Below, in pieces: positions 11,679 to 19,965 of a stretch of 64,000 nucleotides of DNA. Location: contig JABLXY010000002.1 of assembly GCA_013177795.1 (NCBI GenBank), positions 989,441 to 1,053,440 of the forward strand, in the 5' to 3' direction. Source of the stretch: Syntrophaceae bacterium (GTDB taxonomy: Bacteria; Desulfobacterota; Syntrophia; Syntrophales; UBA2192). Position 1 is the first letter of the stretch, and each line of letters opens with the position of its first letter. The notes under the pieces are model-generated. The model was not told the DNA's origin and did not search any database. It worked only from the letters and a program-made list of their open reading frames with translations. Position numbers and translations under genes: made by a program.

Positions 11679-11720
11679 CCCCCCCTCTTCCCCTTTTTCT
11701 AAGGGGGACGAAGGGGGATT
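11677..11720. repeat. C/G-rich REP-like palindrome between lysA and dapF
   Basis: Two C blocks followed after a short T/A apex by two G blocks form a hairpin that begins on the lysA stop codon and ends just before the dapF ribosome-binding region. It belongs to the same family as 14542-14590, 49240-49287 and 61980-62020. Confidence 0.85.
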
Positions 11721-11733
11721 CCATGGAGTGTCC

Positions 11734-12567
11734 ATGATCGAGTTTTTCAAGATCCAGGGCAGCGGGAACGACTTCATCCTCATCGACAACCGGGAGAACG
11801 CCCTGCGGGATGTCGGGAGGATCGACGAGTTCGTCAGGACCGTCTGCCGGCCGCACACCGCCGTCGGGGCCGACGGGCTCATCGTGATCGAGCGCTCCGA
11901 GAGGGCCCACTTCCGGTGGCGCTTCTTCAACGCCGACGGCAGCGAGGTGGACATGTGCGGCAACGGCGGCCGCTGTGCGGCCCGGTTTGCCGTCGTCAAG
12001 GGGATCGCGCCCCCGACGATGTCCTTCGAGACCCGGGCCGGTCTCATCGACGCCGTGGTCTCGGGTGACATCGTCAAGCTGCGTCTCACGGAGCCGAGAG
12101 ACCTCCGCAAGTCCTACCCGATCAACCTGGGCGGCACCGCCACCCTGGTCAGCAGCATAAACACGGGGGTGCCCCACGTGGTGGTCTTCGTCAACGACCC
12201 CGACGGTCACGACGTGGTCGGGATGGGCAGGGCCATCCGCTACCACGAGGAATACCAGCCGGCCGGGACGAACGCGAATTTCGCCCGCGTGCTCGACCGG
12301 CACCGGATCAAGCTGCGGACCTACGAGCGGGGCGTGGAGGACGAGACGCTGGCCTGCGGGACGGGCGCCGTGGCGACAGCCCTGATCGCCGCATGGACGG
12401 GACTCGTTGACAGCCCCGTCGATGTTCTGGTAAGAAGCGGTGAAACGCTCAAGATCCATTTCGAGAAGACGGAGAGGGGGTTCGAAAAGGTCTACCTGGA
12501 AGGGGGCACGACGGTTGTCTACCAGGGTCTCCTCTGGGACGAGGCGTATCGTACAGCCGGACGGTAA
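11734..12567 (+). CDS. dapF: Diaminopimelate epimerase
   Basis: DapF interconverts LL- and meso-DAP with a two-cysteine mechanism. The ATG at 11734 gives 277 residues starting MIEFFKIQGSGNDF, the family N-terminus (a GTG six bases earlier is possible). The catalytic pair is visible as Cys75 in DMCGNGGRC and Cys208 in LACGTGA. Here the enzyme is needed because DapL makes LL-DAP directly. It lies between lysA and dapA. Confidence 0.96.
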   Translation: MIEFFKIQGSGNDFILIDNRENALRDVGRIDEFVRTVCRPHTAVGADGLIVIERSERAHFRWRFFNADGSEVDMCGNGGRCAARFAVVKGIAPPTMSFETRAGLIDAVVSGDIVKLRLTEPRDLRKSYPINLGGTATLVSSINTGVPHVVVFVNDPDGHDVVGMGRAIRYHEEYQPAGTNANFARVLDRHRIKLRTYERGVEDETLACGTGAVATALIAAWTGLVDSPVDVLVRSGETLKIHFEKTERGFEKVYLEGGTTVVYQGLLWDEAYRTAGR

Positions 12568-12703
12568 GAAGGTGAGAGGGTAAGAAACGGATGGGGAAAC
12601 CTCTTGCCCTCCCGACTTCGTGCGGAAGACGGAAGGGCGAAAAAATAGGGTGGCGGCTTGACGCCGTCCGCCGACAAGCTTAGCGAGAAACGAGGAGGGT
12701 GCC

Positions 12704-13591
12704 ATGGGAGCAAGGTTTGGAGGAGCGATCGTCGCGATCGTGACGCCGTTCAAGAACGGAAAGGTGGATGAGGGGGCTCTCAGGGAACTCATCGAGTTCC
12801 AGATTGCCAACGGAACCGACGGGATTGTCCCCTGCGGGACGACGGGCGAGTCCCCGGTTCTGTCCCACGAGGAGCACGACCGGGTCATCGAGATCACGGT
12901 GGACGCCGTGAAGAAGAGAGTCCCCGTCATTGCCGGGACCGGCTCCAACAGCACCGCGGAGGCGCTGCGTCTGACGAAGCATGCGTACGAGGTGGGCGCC
13001 GATGCCGTGCTCATGGTGAACCCCTATTACAACCGGCCCACGCAGGAGGGGCTCTACCTGCACTACAAGCACATCGCCGAGAACGTGCCCATCCCGATCA
13101 TCATGTACAACATCCCCAGCCGCACGGGCGTCAACATGGAACCGGCGACGATGGCCCGGCTCGCGAAGGAATGCAAGAACATCATCGGCGTGAAGGAGGC
13201 GGCAGGCTCCCTGCAGCAGATGCAGGACATCATGACGGCCTGCGGACCGGACTTCATCGTCGTATCGGGCGACGACTTCTTCACGTTCCCGCTCCTGTGC
13301 CTGGGCGGCCACGGGATCATCTCCGTCGTCTCCAACGTGGCCCCGGCGGACATGGCGGCGCTGGTCGACGCCTTCGCGGCGGGCGATATCAAGAAGGCCA
13401 GGGAGCTCCACTACAAGCTCACCCCCCTCGTGAAGTCGCTCTTCATCGAGACGAACCCCGCGCCCGTGAAAGCGGCTCTCGCCATGATGGGGAAGATCCA
13501 GTACGAGGTCAGGCTTCCCCTGGCGAAGCTCTCCGATGCCAACTACGAAAAGCTCAAGCAGGCCATGAAGACATACGGGCTCATCAAGTAA
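12704..13591 (+). CDS. dapA: 4-hydroxy-tetrahydrodipicolinate synthase
   Basis: DapA condenses pyruvate with aspartate semialdehyde. The 295-residue TIM-barrel protein has GTTGES at about residues 45-50, the catalytic Tyr in MYNIPSRTG (Tyr135) and the Schiff-base Lys in IIGVKEAAGS (Lys164). A GAGGAGGGTG ribosome-binding site precedes the ATG. It is followed by a strong hairpin and then dapB. Confidence 0.96.
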   Translation: MGARFGGAIVAIVTPFKNGKVDEGALRELIEFQIANGTDGIVPCGTTGESPVLSHEEHDRVIEITVDAVKKRVPVIAGTGSNSTAEALRLTKHAYEVGADAVLMVNPYYNRPTQEGLYLHYKHIAENVPIPIIMYNIPSRTGVNMEPATMARLAKECKNIIGVKEAAGSLQQMQDIMTACGPDFIVVSGDDFFTFPLLCLGGHGIISVVSNVAPADMAALVDAFAAGDIKKARELHYKLTPLVKSLFIETNPAPVKAALAMMGKIQYEVRLPLAKLSDANYEKLKQAMKTYGLIK

Positions 13592-13610
13592 TCAACGCGC
13601 CTCGTCCGAC

Positions 13611-13641
13611 CGTGGAGCCCGTCTGCAGAGCGGGCTCCACG
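13611..13641. terminator. Perfect hairpin between dapA and dapB
   Basis: An 11-bp perfect stem (CGTGGAGCCCG pairing with CGGGCTCCACG) encloses a 9-nt loop about 20 bp after the dapA stop. No T-run follows, so it is more likely an mRNA-stability or attenuating hairpin than a full intrinsic terminator. Confidence 0.6.
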
Positions 13642-13651
13642 TGTATGGGGA

Positions 13652-13686
13652 GGGCAAAAGGCGAAGGGCTAAAAGCGAAAGGCAAG
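13652..13686. repeat. Heptamer array upstream of dapB
   Basis: Five 7-bp units (GGGCAAA, AGGCGAA, GGGCTAA, AAGCGAA, AGGCAAG) sit directly before the dapB ribosome-binding site and may contribute purines to it. Confidence 0.8.
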
Positions 13687-13701
13687 AAAGGAAGGGGCGC
13701 T

Positions 13702-14508
13702 ATGGTGAAGGCAATCGTCATGGGTGCAGGAGGGAAGATGGGCGGCCGGATCGCGTCCATCATCAATGCCACGGACGGCATCGAGATTGCGGCCGCCGTC
13801 GAGAAGGCGGGACATCCCCTCATCGGTCAGGACGTGGGCGAGACCCTGGGCTTGGGAAAGAAGGGGGTCCCGATCGCCGCGGGCCTCGAGACGGTCATCG
13901 GGAAGGGCGACGTCGTCATCGACTTCACCCACCACGATGCCTCGATGGAGCATCTGCGGATCGCCGCCGACAGCAAGAAGGCCATCGTCATCGGGACGAC
14001 GGGCTTCACGGCCGAGCAGATGGCGAAGATCCGGGAAATCGCGCCGAAGACGCGGACCGTCCTGGCCCCCAACATGAGCGTCGGGGTCAACGTCATGTTC
14101 AAGGTGCTCGACTACGTGACGAACATCATCGGCGAGGACTTCGACATCGAGATCATCGAGGCGCACCACAACCTCAAGAAGGACGCCCCGAGCGGCACGG
14201 CGATGCGGATGGCCCAGATCATCGCGGCGGCCCTGAAGCGGGATCTCGACAAGGAGGCCGTCTACGAGCGCAAGGGGATGATCGGGGCGCGGACGAAGAC
14301 CGAGATCGGCATCCAGACCGTGCGGGCCGGCGACATCGTCGGCGAGCACTGGGTCATCTACGGCGGCCTCGGCGAGCGGCTCGAGTTCATCCACCGGGCC
14401 CACAGCCGCGACAACTTCGCCAAGGGCGCCGTCCGGGCGGCGAAGTGGATCGTCGGCCAGCCCAACGGGTTCTACGATATGCAGGATGTCCTCGGATTGA
14501 AAAAATAG
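13702..14508 (+). CDS. dapB: 4-hydroxy-tetrahydrodipicolinate reductase
   Basis: DapB reduces the DapA product with NAD(P)H. The ATG at 13702 follows AAGGAAGGGG and gives 268 residues. The Rossmann start is VMGAGGKMGGRI, and the catalytic/substrate segment EAHHNLKKDAPSGTAM carries the paired His and the Lys. A much longer upstream in-frame extension is translated intergenic repeat and is rejected. It sits between dapA and dapL. Confidence 0.96.
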   Translation: MVKAIVMGAGGKMGGRIASIINATDGIEIAAAVEKAGHPLIGQDVGETLGLGKKGVPIAAGLETVIGKGDVVIDFTHHDASMEHLRIAADSKKAIVIGTTGFTAEQMAKIREIAPKTRTVLAPNMSVGVNVMFKVLDYVTNIIGEDFDIEIIEAHHNLKKDAPSGTAMRMAQIIAAALKRDLDKEAVYERKGMIGARTKTEIGIQTVRAGDIVGEHWVIYGGLGERLEFIHRAHSRDNFAKGAVRAAKWIVGQPNGFYDMQDVLGLKK

Positions 14509-14541
14509 GCACGAGGTCCGAGGAACGAGCGACAAAGCAGG

Positions 14542-14590
14542 AAAATCCCCCTTCCTCCCCCTTTACAAAAAAGGGGGAAAGGGGGGATTT
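14542..14590. repeat. C/G-rich REP-like palindrome between dapB and dapL
   Basis: This is the clearest copy of the family. The left arm has AAAT, two C-blocks separated by TTCCT, then TTT; the right arm mirrors it with AAAGGGGG, AAA, GGGGGG and ATTT around an ACAAAA apex. Its right end lies about 35 bp before the dapL start. Confidence 0.9.
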
Positions 14591-14624
14591 CATGAAAGAA
14601 CGCTGATTCGGAAGGAGAGGAAAC

Positions 14625-15794
14625 TTGCAGATTGCCGAGAGACTGTCGAAAATCCCCCCTTATCTCTTCATGGAGCTGCGCAAGAAGATCAACAAGGCGA
14701 AGGCCGACGGCGTCGACGTCATCAGCCTCGCCATCGGGGACCCCGTGGAGCCCACGCCGGAGGGTGTCGTCGACGAGCTCTGCCGGGCGGCCCGGATCCC
14801 GGAGAACCACCGCTACCCCACGGACGAGGAGAAGGGCATGTACGCCTTCCGGGAGGCCGTGGCCGCCTGGTACAGGGAGCGCTACGGCGTCGACCTGAAC
14901 CCCGCCGACGAGGTCCTGGGGCTCATCGGGTCCAAGGAGGGCTGCCACCACTTCATCTTCGCCTGCACGAACCCGGGGGACATCGTCCTCATGACGGACC
15001 CGGGGTACCCGGCCTACCGGGCGAGCATCCTCATGGGCAACTGCGAGCCCTGGTCCATGCCCATCCTGCCCGAGAACGACTACTTCCCCGTCTTCGAGGA
15101 CATCCCCAAGGATGTCGTCAAGCGGGCGACGGCCATGTTCCTGAACTACCCCAACAACCCCACGGGGGCCTGCGGGTCGCGGGAGTTCTTCAGGAGGGCG
15201 GTGGCATTTGCGAAGGAGAACGACATCGCCATCTGCTACGACAACCCTTACAGCGAGGTGGTCTTCGATGGGCAGGAGAGGCTGAGCTTCCTCTGCGTCG
15301 ACGGCGCCAAGGACGTGGCGGTGGAGCTCAACTCCCTCTCGAAGCCCTACAACATGACGGGCTGGCGGATCGGCATGGCCATGGGGAACCCCCAGATCAT
15401 CGCCGCCATCAGCAAGGTCAAGGAGAACACCGATTCGGGCATCTTCAATGCCGTCCAGTTCGCGGGTATCAGGGCGCTCAAGGAGGAAAACGGGAACATC
15501 ACCCGCATGCTCGAGATCTACCGCAAGCGCCGGGAGCTTGTGCTCGAAACCCTCCGGAAGATCGGGATCGACTTCAAGGCCCCCAAGGGGACCTTCTACC
15601 TCTGGGTTCCCGTCCCGAAGGGCATGACCTCCCTGGAGTTCACCGATAGGCTCTTCGAGAAGACGGCCGTCGTCGTGGCTGCGGGACCCGCCTACGGGAA
15701 GTACGGCGAAGGGTTCATCCGGATTTCCCTGACTGTGCCCGACGCGCGCCTGCAGGAGGCCATGGCCCGGATCGAGAAGGAATTTGCGAAGTAA
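14625..15794 (+). CDS. dapL: LL-diaminopimelate aminotransferase
   Basis: DapL converts tetrahydrodipicolinate plus glutamate straight to LL-DAP, replacing the succinylase or acetylase branch. The class I/II aminotransferase of 389 residues shows NYPNNPTGA, the CYDNPYSE segment and the PLP Lys in NSLSKPYNMTGWR (Lys240). The family-specific IGDPVEPTP and NHRYPTDEE blocks are at the N-terminus. The start is a TTG with GGAGAGG upstream. Presence next to dapF, dapA and dapB without dapC/dapD/dapE supports the direct aminotransferase route. Confidence 0.94.
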   Translation: MQIAERLSKIPPYLFMELRKKINKAKADGVDVISLAIGDPVEPTPEGVVDELCRAARIPENHRYPTDEEKGMYAFREAVAAWYRERYGVDLNPADEVLGLIGSKEGCHHFIFACTNPGDIVLMTDPGYPAYRASILMGNCEPWSMPILPENDYFPVFEDIPKDVVKRATAMFLNYPNNPTGACGSREFFRRAVAFAKENDIAICYDNPYSEVVFDGQERLSFLCVDGAKDVAVELNSLSKPYNMTGWRIGMAMGNPQIIAAISKVKENTDSGIFNAVQFAGIRALKEENGNITRMLEIYRKRRELVLETLRKIGIDFKAPKGTFYLWVPVPKGMTSLEFTDRLFEKTAVVVAAGPAYGKYGEGFIRISLTVPDARLQEAMARIEKEFAK

Positions 15795-15826
15795 AGTGCT
15801 GAAATGTCCTTCCGCTCAGACTGTTC

Positions 15827-15942
15827 AAAAATGCCCAGATACAAGGCGCCCGACTTCCCGAGGAGCGAGGCGTACTTGGGCGTACGTTGAGCGAGGAGGG
15901 ACGAGGGCAACGCCGTAGATGGGCGTTTTTCAACAGTCTGTA
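15827..15942. repeat. MITE-like inverted repeat reaching into folK
   Basis: The outer ends are near-perfect inverted copies: CAGACTGTTCAAAAATGCCC on the left and GGGCGTTTTTCAACAGTCTG on the right, 116 bp apart. Inside are GC-rich segments with repeated GCGTAC. The right end contains the ATG used by folK. I recognise the end sequence as of the kind common between genes in deltaproteobacteria, from memory only. Confidence 0.8.
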
Positions 15943-16431
15943 ATATGCTATCTCGGCATCGGCAGTAACCTCGGCGACCCGGTGCAGAACTGCCGGGAGG
16001 CGCTTCGGCGGCTGTCGTCTCTGAAAAGCTCGGCGGTGCTCCGCCGGTCGTCCCTGTACCGGACCGAACCGGTCGGGATGGAGACACAGGGCTGGTTTGT
16101 CAACGGCGCCGTGGAGATCCGGACAGCCCTGACGGCCCTGCAGCTTCTCAAGGCCCTGCAGTGGGTCGAGCGCGCCATGGGCCGGGGGAGGGCCGAGCGC
16201 TGGGGCCCTCGGGTGATCGACATCGACATCCTGCTCCACGGCCAGGAAATCGTGAACACAGAAGCCCTGGTCGTGCCCCACCCGGAGATGCACAAACGGC
16301 GGTTCGTCCTCGAGCCCATGAACGAGATCGCGCCTTACGCCATCCACCCGCTGTACGGCGTCTCGATGAAGGGGCTTCTCGACCGCCTCGATGATCACCA
16401 CGCCGTCGAGCGGCTCGACGCAGACTGGTAG
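15919..16431 (+). CDS. folK: 2-amino-4-hydroxy-6-hydroxymethyldihydropteridine pyrophosphokinase
   Basis: FolK transfers pyrophosphate from ATP to the pterin in folate synthesis. The 170-residue protein has CYLGIGSNLGDP at its start, SLYRTEPVG, and the signature RWGPRVIDIDILLHG with the acidic metal ligands, followed by VPHPEMHKRRFVLEPM. Its first nine or so residues (MGVFQQSVI) are encoded by the right end of the inverted repeat at 15827-15942. No alternative start lies closer to the conserved core, so the repeat supplies the start codon. Confidence 0.93.
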   Translation: MGVFQQSVICYLGIGSNLGDPVQNCREALRRLSSLKSSAVLRRSSLYRTEPVGMETQGWFVNGAVEIRTALTALQLLKALQWVERAMGRGRAERWGPRVIDIDILLHGQEIVNTEALVVPHPEMHKRRFVLEPMNEIAPYAIHPLYGVSMKGLLDRLDDHHAVERLDADW

Positions 16432-16436
16432 CGAGC

Positions 16437-16703
16437 ATGTATCGAATCATCGTCATCGGCATCATCCTCATCCTGGCGTATCTCCTGCTGAAGAGATTTC
16501 TCTTTCCGTCGGGCCGCATCGACGACCGGAGGCGCGACACGCGGAAGATCCCGGGGGAAGACCTGGTCGAGGACCCGCACTGCCACACCTATGTGCCGGT
16601 CAGCGAGGCGTACCGGGTGAGGATGGGCGGAAAAACACTTTATTTCTGCAGTGAAGAGTGCTACAGAAAATTCCGCGACAAGGGCGGCCGCATTCCCGAC
16701 TGA
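16437..16703 (+). CDS. Small membrane-anchored protein with TRASH/YHS-like Cys site
   Basis: This 88-residue protein begins 6 bp after folK. Residues 3-22 form a single hydrophobic segment, followed by a basic linker and a short domain with Cys49, Cys71 and Cys75 in the order DPHCHTYVP, LYFCSEEC. That spacing resembles TRASH/YHS-like metal-binding modules and the PP0621-type family. A role in metal sensing or delivery is a guess; I do not recognise a specific function. Confidence 0.75.
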   Translation: MYRIIVIGIILILAYLLLKRFLFPSGRIDDRRRDTRKIPGEDLVEDPHCHTYVPVSEAYRVRMGGKTLYFCSEECYRKFRDKGGRIPD

Positions 16704-16775
16704 ACCCCCTTCTGACTGAACCGCTTTCGCACCCGATGGGATAATCCGCAATCATTTCAATTTGTTGGAGGCTGC

Positions 16776-17420
16776 ATGAAGTTTTTCATCGACTCGGCCA
16801 ATATCGGCGACATCAGGGAGGCGTTGAGCCTCGGCATGTGCGACGGCGTGACGACGAACCCGAGCCTGGTGGCGAAGGAAAAGAGGCCGTTCGATGACGT
16901 CGTCCGGGAAATCCTTGCGGCGGTGCCCGGTCCCGTGAGCCTCGAGGTGGTGAGTCTCGACGCGGCGGGCATGGTGGCGGAGGCCAAGAAACTGGCCGAG
17001 CTGGGCGGCAATGTCGTCATCAAGGTCCCCATGACGACGGAGGGTCTCAAGGCGACGAAAATCCTGTCGGGGGAGGGCATCGACGTGAACCAGACGCTCG
17101 TCTTCTCCCCCGTCCAGGCCCTGATGGCGGCCAAGGCGGGCGCCGCCTACGTGAGCCCCTTCGTGGGCAGGCTCGACGACGTGGCCCAGAACGGGATGGA
17201 ACTCGTCGAGCAGATCCTCGGCATCTACGACAACTACGGGTTCACCACCGAGGTCATCGTGGCCAGTGTGCGTCACCCCATGCACGTGCTGAAGGCGGCG
17301 ATGCTGGGTGCCGACATCGCCACGATCCCCTTCAGCGTCATCGCCCAGCTGGCGAAGCACCCCCTGACCGACACGGGGATCGAGAAGTTCCTGGCGGACT
17401 GGGAGAAGGTCCCGAAGTAA
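16776..17420 (+). CDS. Transaldolase-like fructose-6-phosphate aldolase family protein
   Basis: The protein belongs to the short transaldolase (TalC/FSA) subfamily: 214 residues, [13 protein letters not shown] at the start, TTNPSLVAK, the Schiff-base Lys in NVVIKVPMT (Lys83), and SPFVGRLDD. It either performs the transaldolase step of the pentose phosphate pathway or cleaves fructose 6-phosphate; sequence alone does not separate these. A TTGGAGG ribosome-binding site precedes the ATG. pgsA follows 14 bp later. Confidence 0.92.
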   Translation: MKFFIDSANIGDIREALSLGMCDGVTTNPSLVAKEKRPFDDVVREILAAVPGPVSLEVVSLDAAGMVAEAKKLAELGGNVVIKVPMTTEGLKATKILSGEGIDVNQTLVFSPVQALMAAKAGAAYVSPFVGRLDDVAQNGMELVEQILGIYDNYGFTTEVIVASVRHPMHVLKAAMLGADIATIPFSVIAQLAKHPLTDTGIEKFLADWEKVPK

Positions 17421-17434
17421 AAACGGGGTCCGCG

Positions 17435-18052
17435 ATGGAAAAGGCCGTGCTGCTCATCGACATCCTCAAGAGGTATTTCGACCGGCTGCCGATACGCGCA
17501 GAGAACCGCAGGATTCTGAACCTGCCCAACGCCATCACGGTGCTGCGCATCGGGATTCTCCCGGTGCTCTTCCTGGTCCTGCTCGAGCCGGGAGAGGGCA
17601 TGAGTCTCGCCATCGCGATCCTCTTCATCCTCGCGGCCCTGACGGACCTTCTCGACGGCTACGTGGCGCGGCGATACAACATCGTGACGCGCATCGGGAA
17701 GCTCCTGGACCCCATCGCCGACAAGATCATCATGAGCACGGCCCTGGTGCTCCTCATCCCGATCGGGCGTGCCCCGGCGTGGGTCGTGGCGCTGATGATC
17801 ATGCGGGATTTCGCCGTGGACGGGCTCCGGAGCATGGCCGCAGCCGAGGGCCATGTCATCGAGGCGAGCCGGATCGGCAAGTACAAGACGCTCTGCCAGA
17901 TCGTCGCCGTCTCGGCCCTCATCATCCACTACCCCATCTACGGCATCGACGCGTCGAGCATCGGGACGGTGTTTCTCTATGTCGCCCTGGTCCTATCGCT
18001 GTGGTCCGGGTTCGACTACCTGGTGAAGTTCTACCGCACCACCCTGGTTTAG
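17435..18052 (+). CDS. pgsA: CDP-diacylglycerol-glycerol-3-phosphate 3-phosphatidyltransferase
   Basis: PgsA makes phosphatidylglycerol phosphate in the inner membrane. The 205 residues include a soluble N-terminal stretch, several hydrophobic segments, and the CDP-alcohol phosphotransferase signature around DGYVARR and GKLLDPIAD, with the spaced Asp residues that bind metal and CDP. It converges with the acyltransferase gene 4 bp away on the other strand; both concern phospholipids. Confidence 0.9.
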   Translation: MEKAVLLIDILKRYFDRLPIRAENRRILNLPNAITVLRIGILPVLFLVLLEPGEGMSLAIAILFILAALTDLLDGYVARRYNIVTRIGKLLDPIADKIIMSTALVLLIPIGRAPAWVVALMIMRDFAVDGLRSMAAAEGHVIEASRIGKYKTLCQIVAVSALIIHYPIYGIDASSIGTVFLYVALVLSLWSGFDYLVKFYRTTLV

Positions 18053-18053
18053 C

Positions 18054-18088
18054 CGTTTATCCTTTGACCTTTGTCCTTTTTCCTTGCC
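18054..18088. repeat. Heptamer array overlapping the 3' end of the acyltransferase gene
   Basis: In the minus direction five AAAGG-type 7-mers (reading as CCTTTGA, CCTTTGT and related on the plus strand) run through the last codons and the stop of the convergent gene. Confidence 0.8.
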
Positions 18089-18752
18089 AGAATGCGTCCG
18101 CCTCGGCGTAGCCCTCGATCATCGTGCGCTCGATGGCGAGGCGCGTCTCCTCGAACCCCTTCTCGTCGAGACCCCTCGGCACGAAGATGAAGTCGCCGGC
18201 CCGCAGCAGGACTCGGGTGAACGGCTTGGGGATCATGAAGCGGTCCCAGCTGTTGAAGACCCAGGGGTTCTCGTAGGAGATATAGCCCGGGCAGATGGCC
18301 GCGCCCGTCTGCGACGCCAGGGCGACGAGCCCCGGCTTGACGACGCGCGGGGGTCCCTGGGGGCCGTCGACGATGTGGCCGCTCATCCGGTACTTCTCGA
18401 CGCCGGCGATCATCTCCTGCAGCGCCTTCTTGCCCCCCCGGGAACTCGAGCCCCGCACGGGAACCCAGCCGATCCGGGCGACCACGTCGGAGACGATGTC
18501 GCCGTCGCGGCTCTGGCTGATCATGATGCAGGGGTTCATGCCGAAGATCCTCGGCACCCAGAAGCCGGTGAAGAACCGCTGGTGCCAGCAGGCGAAAACA
18601 AGGGTCCCTCCCTTGGCGATGTGCTCCCGCACCCTTTCGATGCCCTCGGGAATGACCCGTATCGTCTTCGCGTGCAGGCTGCAGGCGTGGTAGCCCACCG
18701 CGGTGAGGAAATTTCGGGCGATGAAAAACTTGATGTCCTTGACGATTCCCAT
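18057..18752 (-). CDS. Lysophospholipid acyltransferase-like protein (DUF374 family)
   Basis: The 231-residue protein begins with a hydrophobic segment (FFIARNFLTAVGY). It contains the DUF374/LPLAT pattern FACWHQRFF (the HX4D-like catalytic His region), ISQSRDGD, and GHIVDGPQGPPRVVKPG. DUF374 members are membrane-associated acyltransferase-like proteins, often proposed to act on lipid A or phospholipid. The final residues (GKRTKVKG) are encoded by a heptamer array. It converges on pgsA. Confidence 0.85.
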   Translation of the reverse strand: MGIVKDIKFFIARNFLTAVGYHACSLHAKTIRVIPEGIERVREHIAKGGTLVFACWHQRFFTGFWVPRIFGMNPCIMISQSRDGDIVSDVVARIGWVPVRGSSSRGGKKALQEMIAGVEKYRMSGHIVDGPQGPPRVVKPGLVALASQTGAAICPGYISYENPWVFNSWDRFMIPKPFTRVLLRAGDFIFVPRGLDEKGFEETRLAIERTMIEGYAEADAFWQGKRTKVKG

Positions 18753-18883
18753 GGGTACACTCTGTTAACCCCGAATCCCGTCCCGTTCAAGAAAAAAAGA
18801 GCGAAACAGGGCCCTTTGACCTTGAAAAGAGGCGTGCCTTTGGGTATCTTTCGTGCGCATCGCCGGATCGGAGAAAGACGGCC

Positions 18884-19876
18884 ATGGGGGGAAAACGGGA
18901 TCAGCGTTTCGGACAGCTCGTCGTAGATTTCGTCAACGCGCCGGGTCCAGAGGAGGCCGGGATTGCCTTCATCCGGGGCGCGGCGAAGGCCTTCGGCTAC
19001 GGCCCCGGGTTTCTCGCGAAGGCCCTCGATCGATACCCGACGCTGGAGCGCTTCACGAAGGCCCTGCCGGCCGATGACAGGGAGCTCGTAGACCTCCTGC
19101 TCGAGGAACGCAGGCTCCTGTCCGTCATCAACAACCTGCCCTGCAACATCTCGCTTGCCTCCTACGATTACGATGGGAGCCGAGAGCTCCTGTTCAAGAT
19201 CCAGCCGCTCGAGCCGAGGTGGGACTGCGAGAACCCCTACGAGGAGGACGACGTCCGGATCGCCGTGGGGACGGAAGGGGATTCCTGGCTCGACGACGTG
19301 GCCGAGATGTTCGACGAGCGGGCCCCGCTGACGGAGGAAATGGACGAGGTGAAAGGGCGGCTCCTCGAGTGCATGAAGGAGTACGTCAGTCTGGGGGACC
19401 GCATTCTTGCGGTCCGGAGGGCGTTTGCCCCGGAGAAGTCGCACGAGGCGCAGAAGTGGGCCGCCTACCACAGCCGCATCGAGGCCGAGCAGGAGGTTCT
19501 CGCCGAGCTGCTGGAACGCTGGAGAGCGACCCTCGGGGAGGTCGTCGAGGCCGGGGACCTGTCCCGGTGCCAGGCGCTGCTCGATCTGCTCGTGGTCTAC
19601 AACGTGGTGAACCGCCGGGAGCTGGCCGTCGGCGAGGACGGGGCCATCTACGAAAAGCCGCTTTTCCAGGAGAGCTATTTCACGGAACGCGCAGGTCTTG
19701 CCGACGAGTACTACCACAACGTGCTCGTCTATGCCTTCGTCGAGTTTCTCAAGGTTGCCGGGAACCGCGCCAGACTTCGAAAATGCCCGCACTGCGGGGC
19801 GTTCTTCATCGCGGCCGCGGGGAAGAATTGCGGGAGATGCCGGGGAACAAGGCGGCCGGCAGCCGGTCGCAGGTAA
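18884..19876 (+). CDS. Conserved protein of unknown function with C-terminal zinc ribbon
   Basis: This 330-residue protein is divergent from the acyltransferase gene. It is largely alpha-helical and acidic in the middle. It ends with a probable zinc-binding knuckle in which CPHC is followed about a dozen residues later by CGRC, then a basic Arg-rich tail. The layout (long variable region plus C-terminal Cys4 knuckle) is reminiscent of CGNR-type regulators, but the CGNR signature itself is absent. No function assigned. Confidence 0.75.
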   Translation: MGGKRDQRFGQLVVDFVNAPGPEEAGIAFIRGAAKAFGYGPGFLAKALDRYPTLERFTKALPADDRELVDLLLEERRLLSVINNLPCNISLASYDYDGSRELLFKIQPLEPRWDCENPYEEDDVRIAVGTEGDSWLDDVAEMFDERAPLTEEMDEVKGRLLECMKEYVSLGDRILAVRRAFAPEKSHEAQKWAAYHSRIEAEQEVLAELLERWRATLGEVVEAGDLSRCQALLDLLVVYNVVNRRELAVGEDGAIYEKPLFQESYFTERAGLADEYYHNVLVYAFVEFLKVAGNRARLRKCPHCGAFFIAAAGKNCGRCRGTRRPAAGRR

Positions 19877-19965
19877 GAGCGTTCCCCCTCGTTTTTCCCG
19901 TCATCAGTCCTGAATTTAGGGCGGTTTCCGCCATTTCCCTCGCCTCTGTTGCTGCTGCGGATGGG

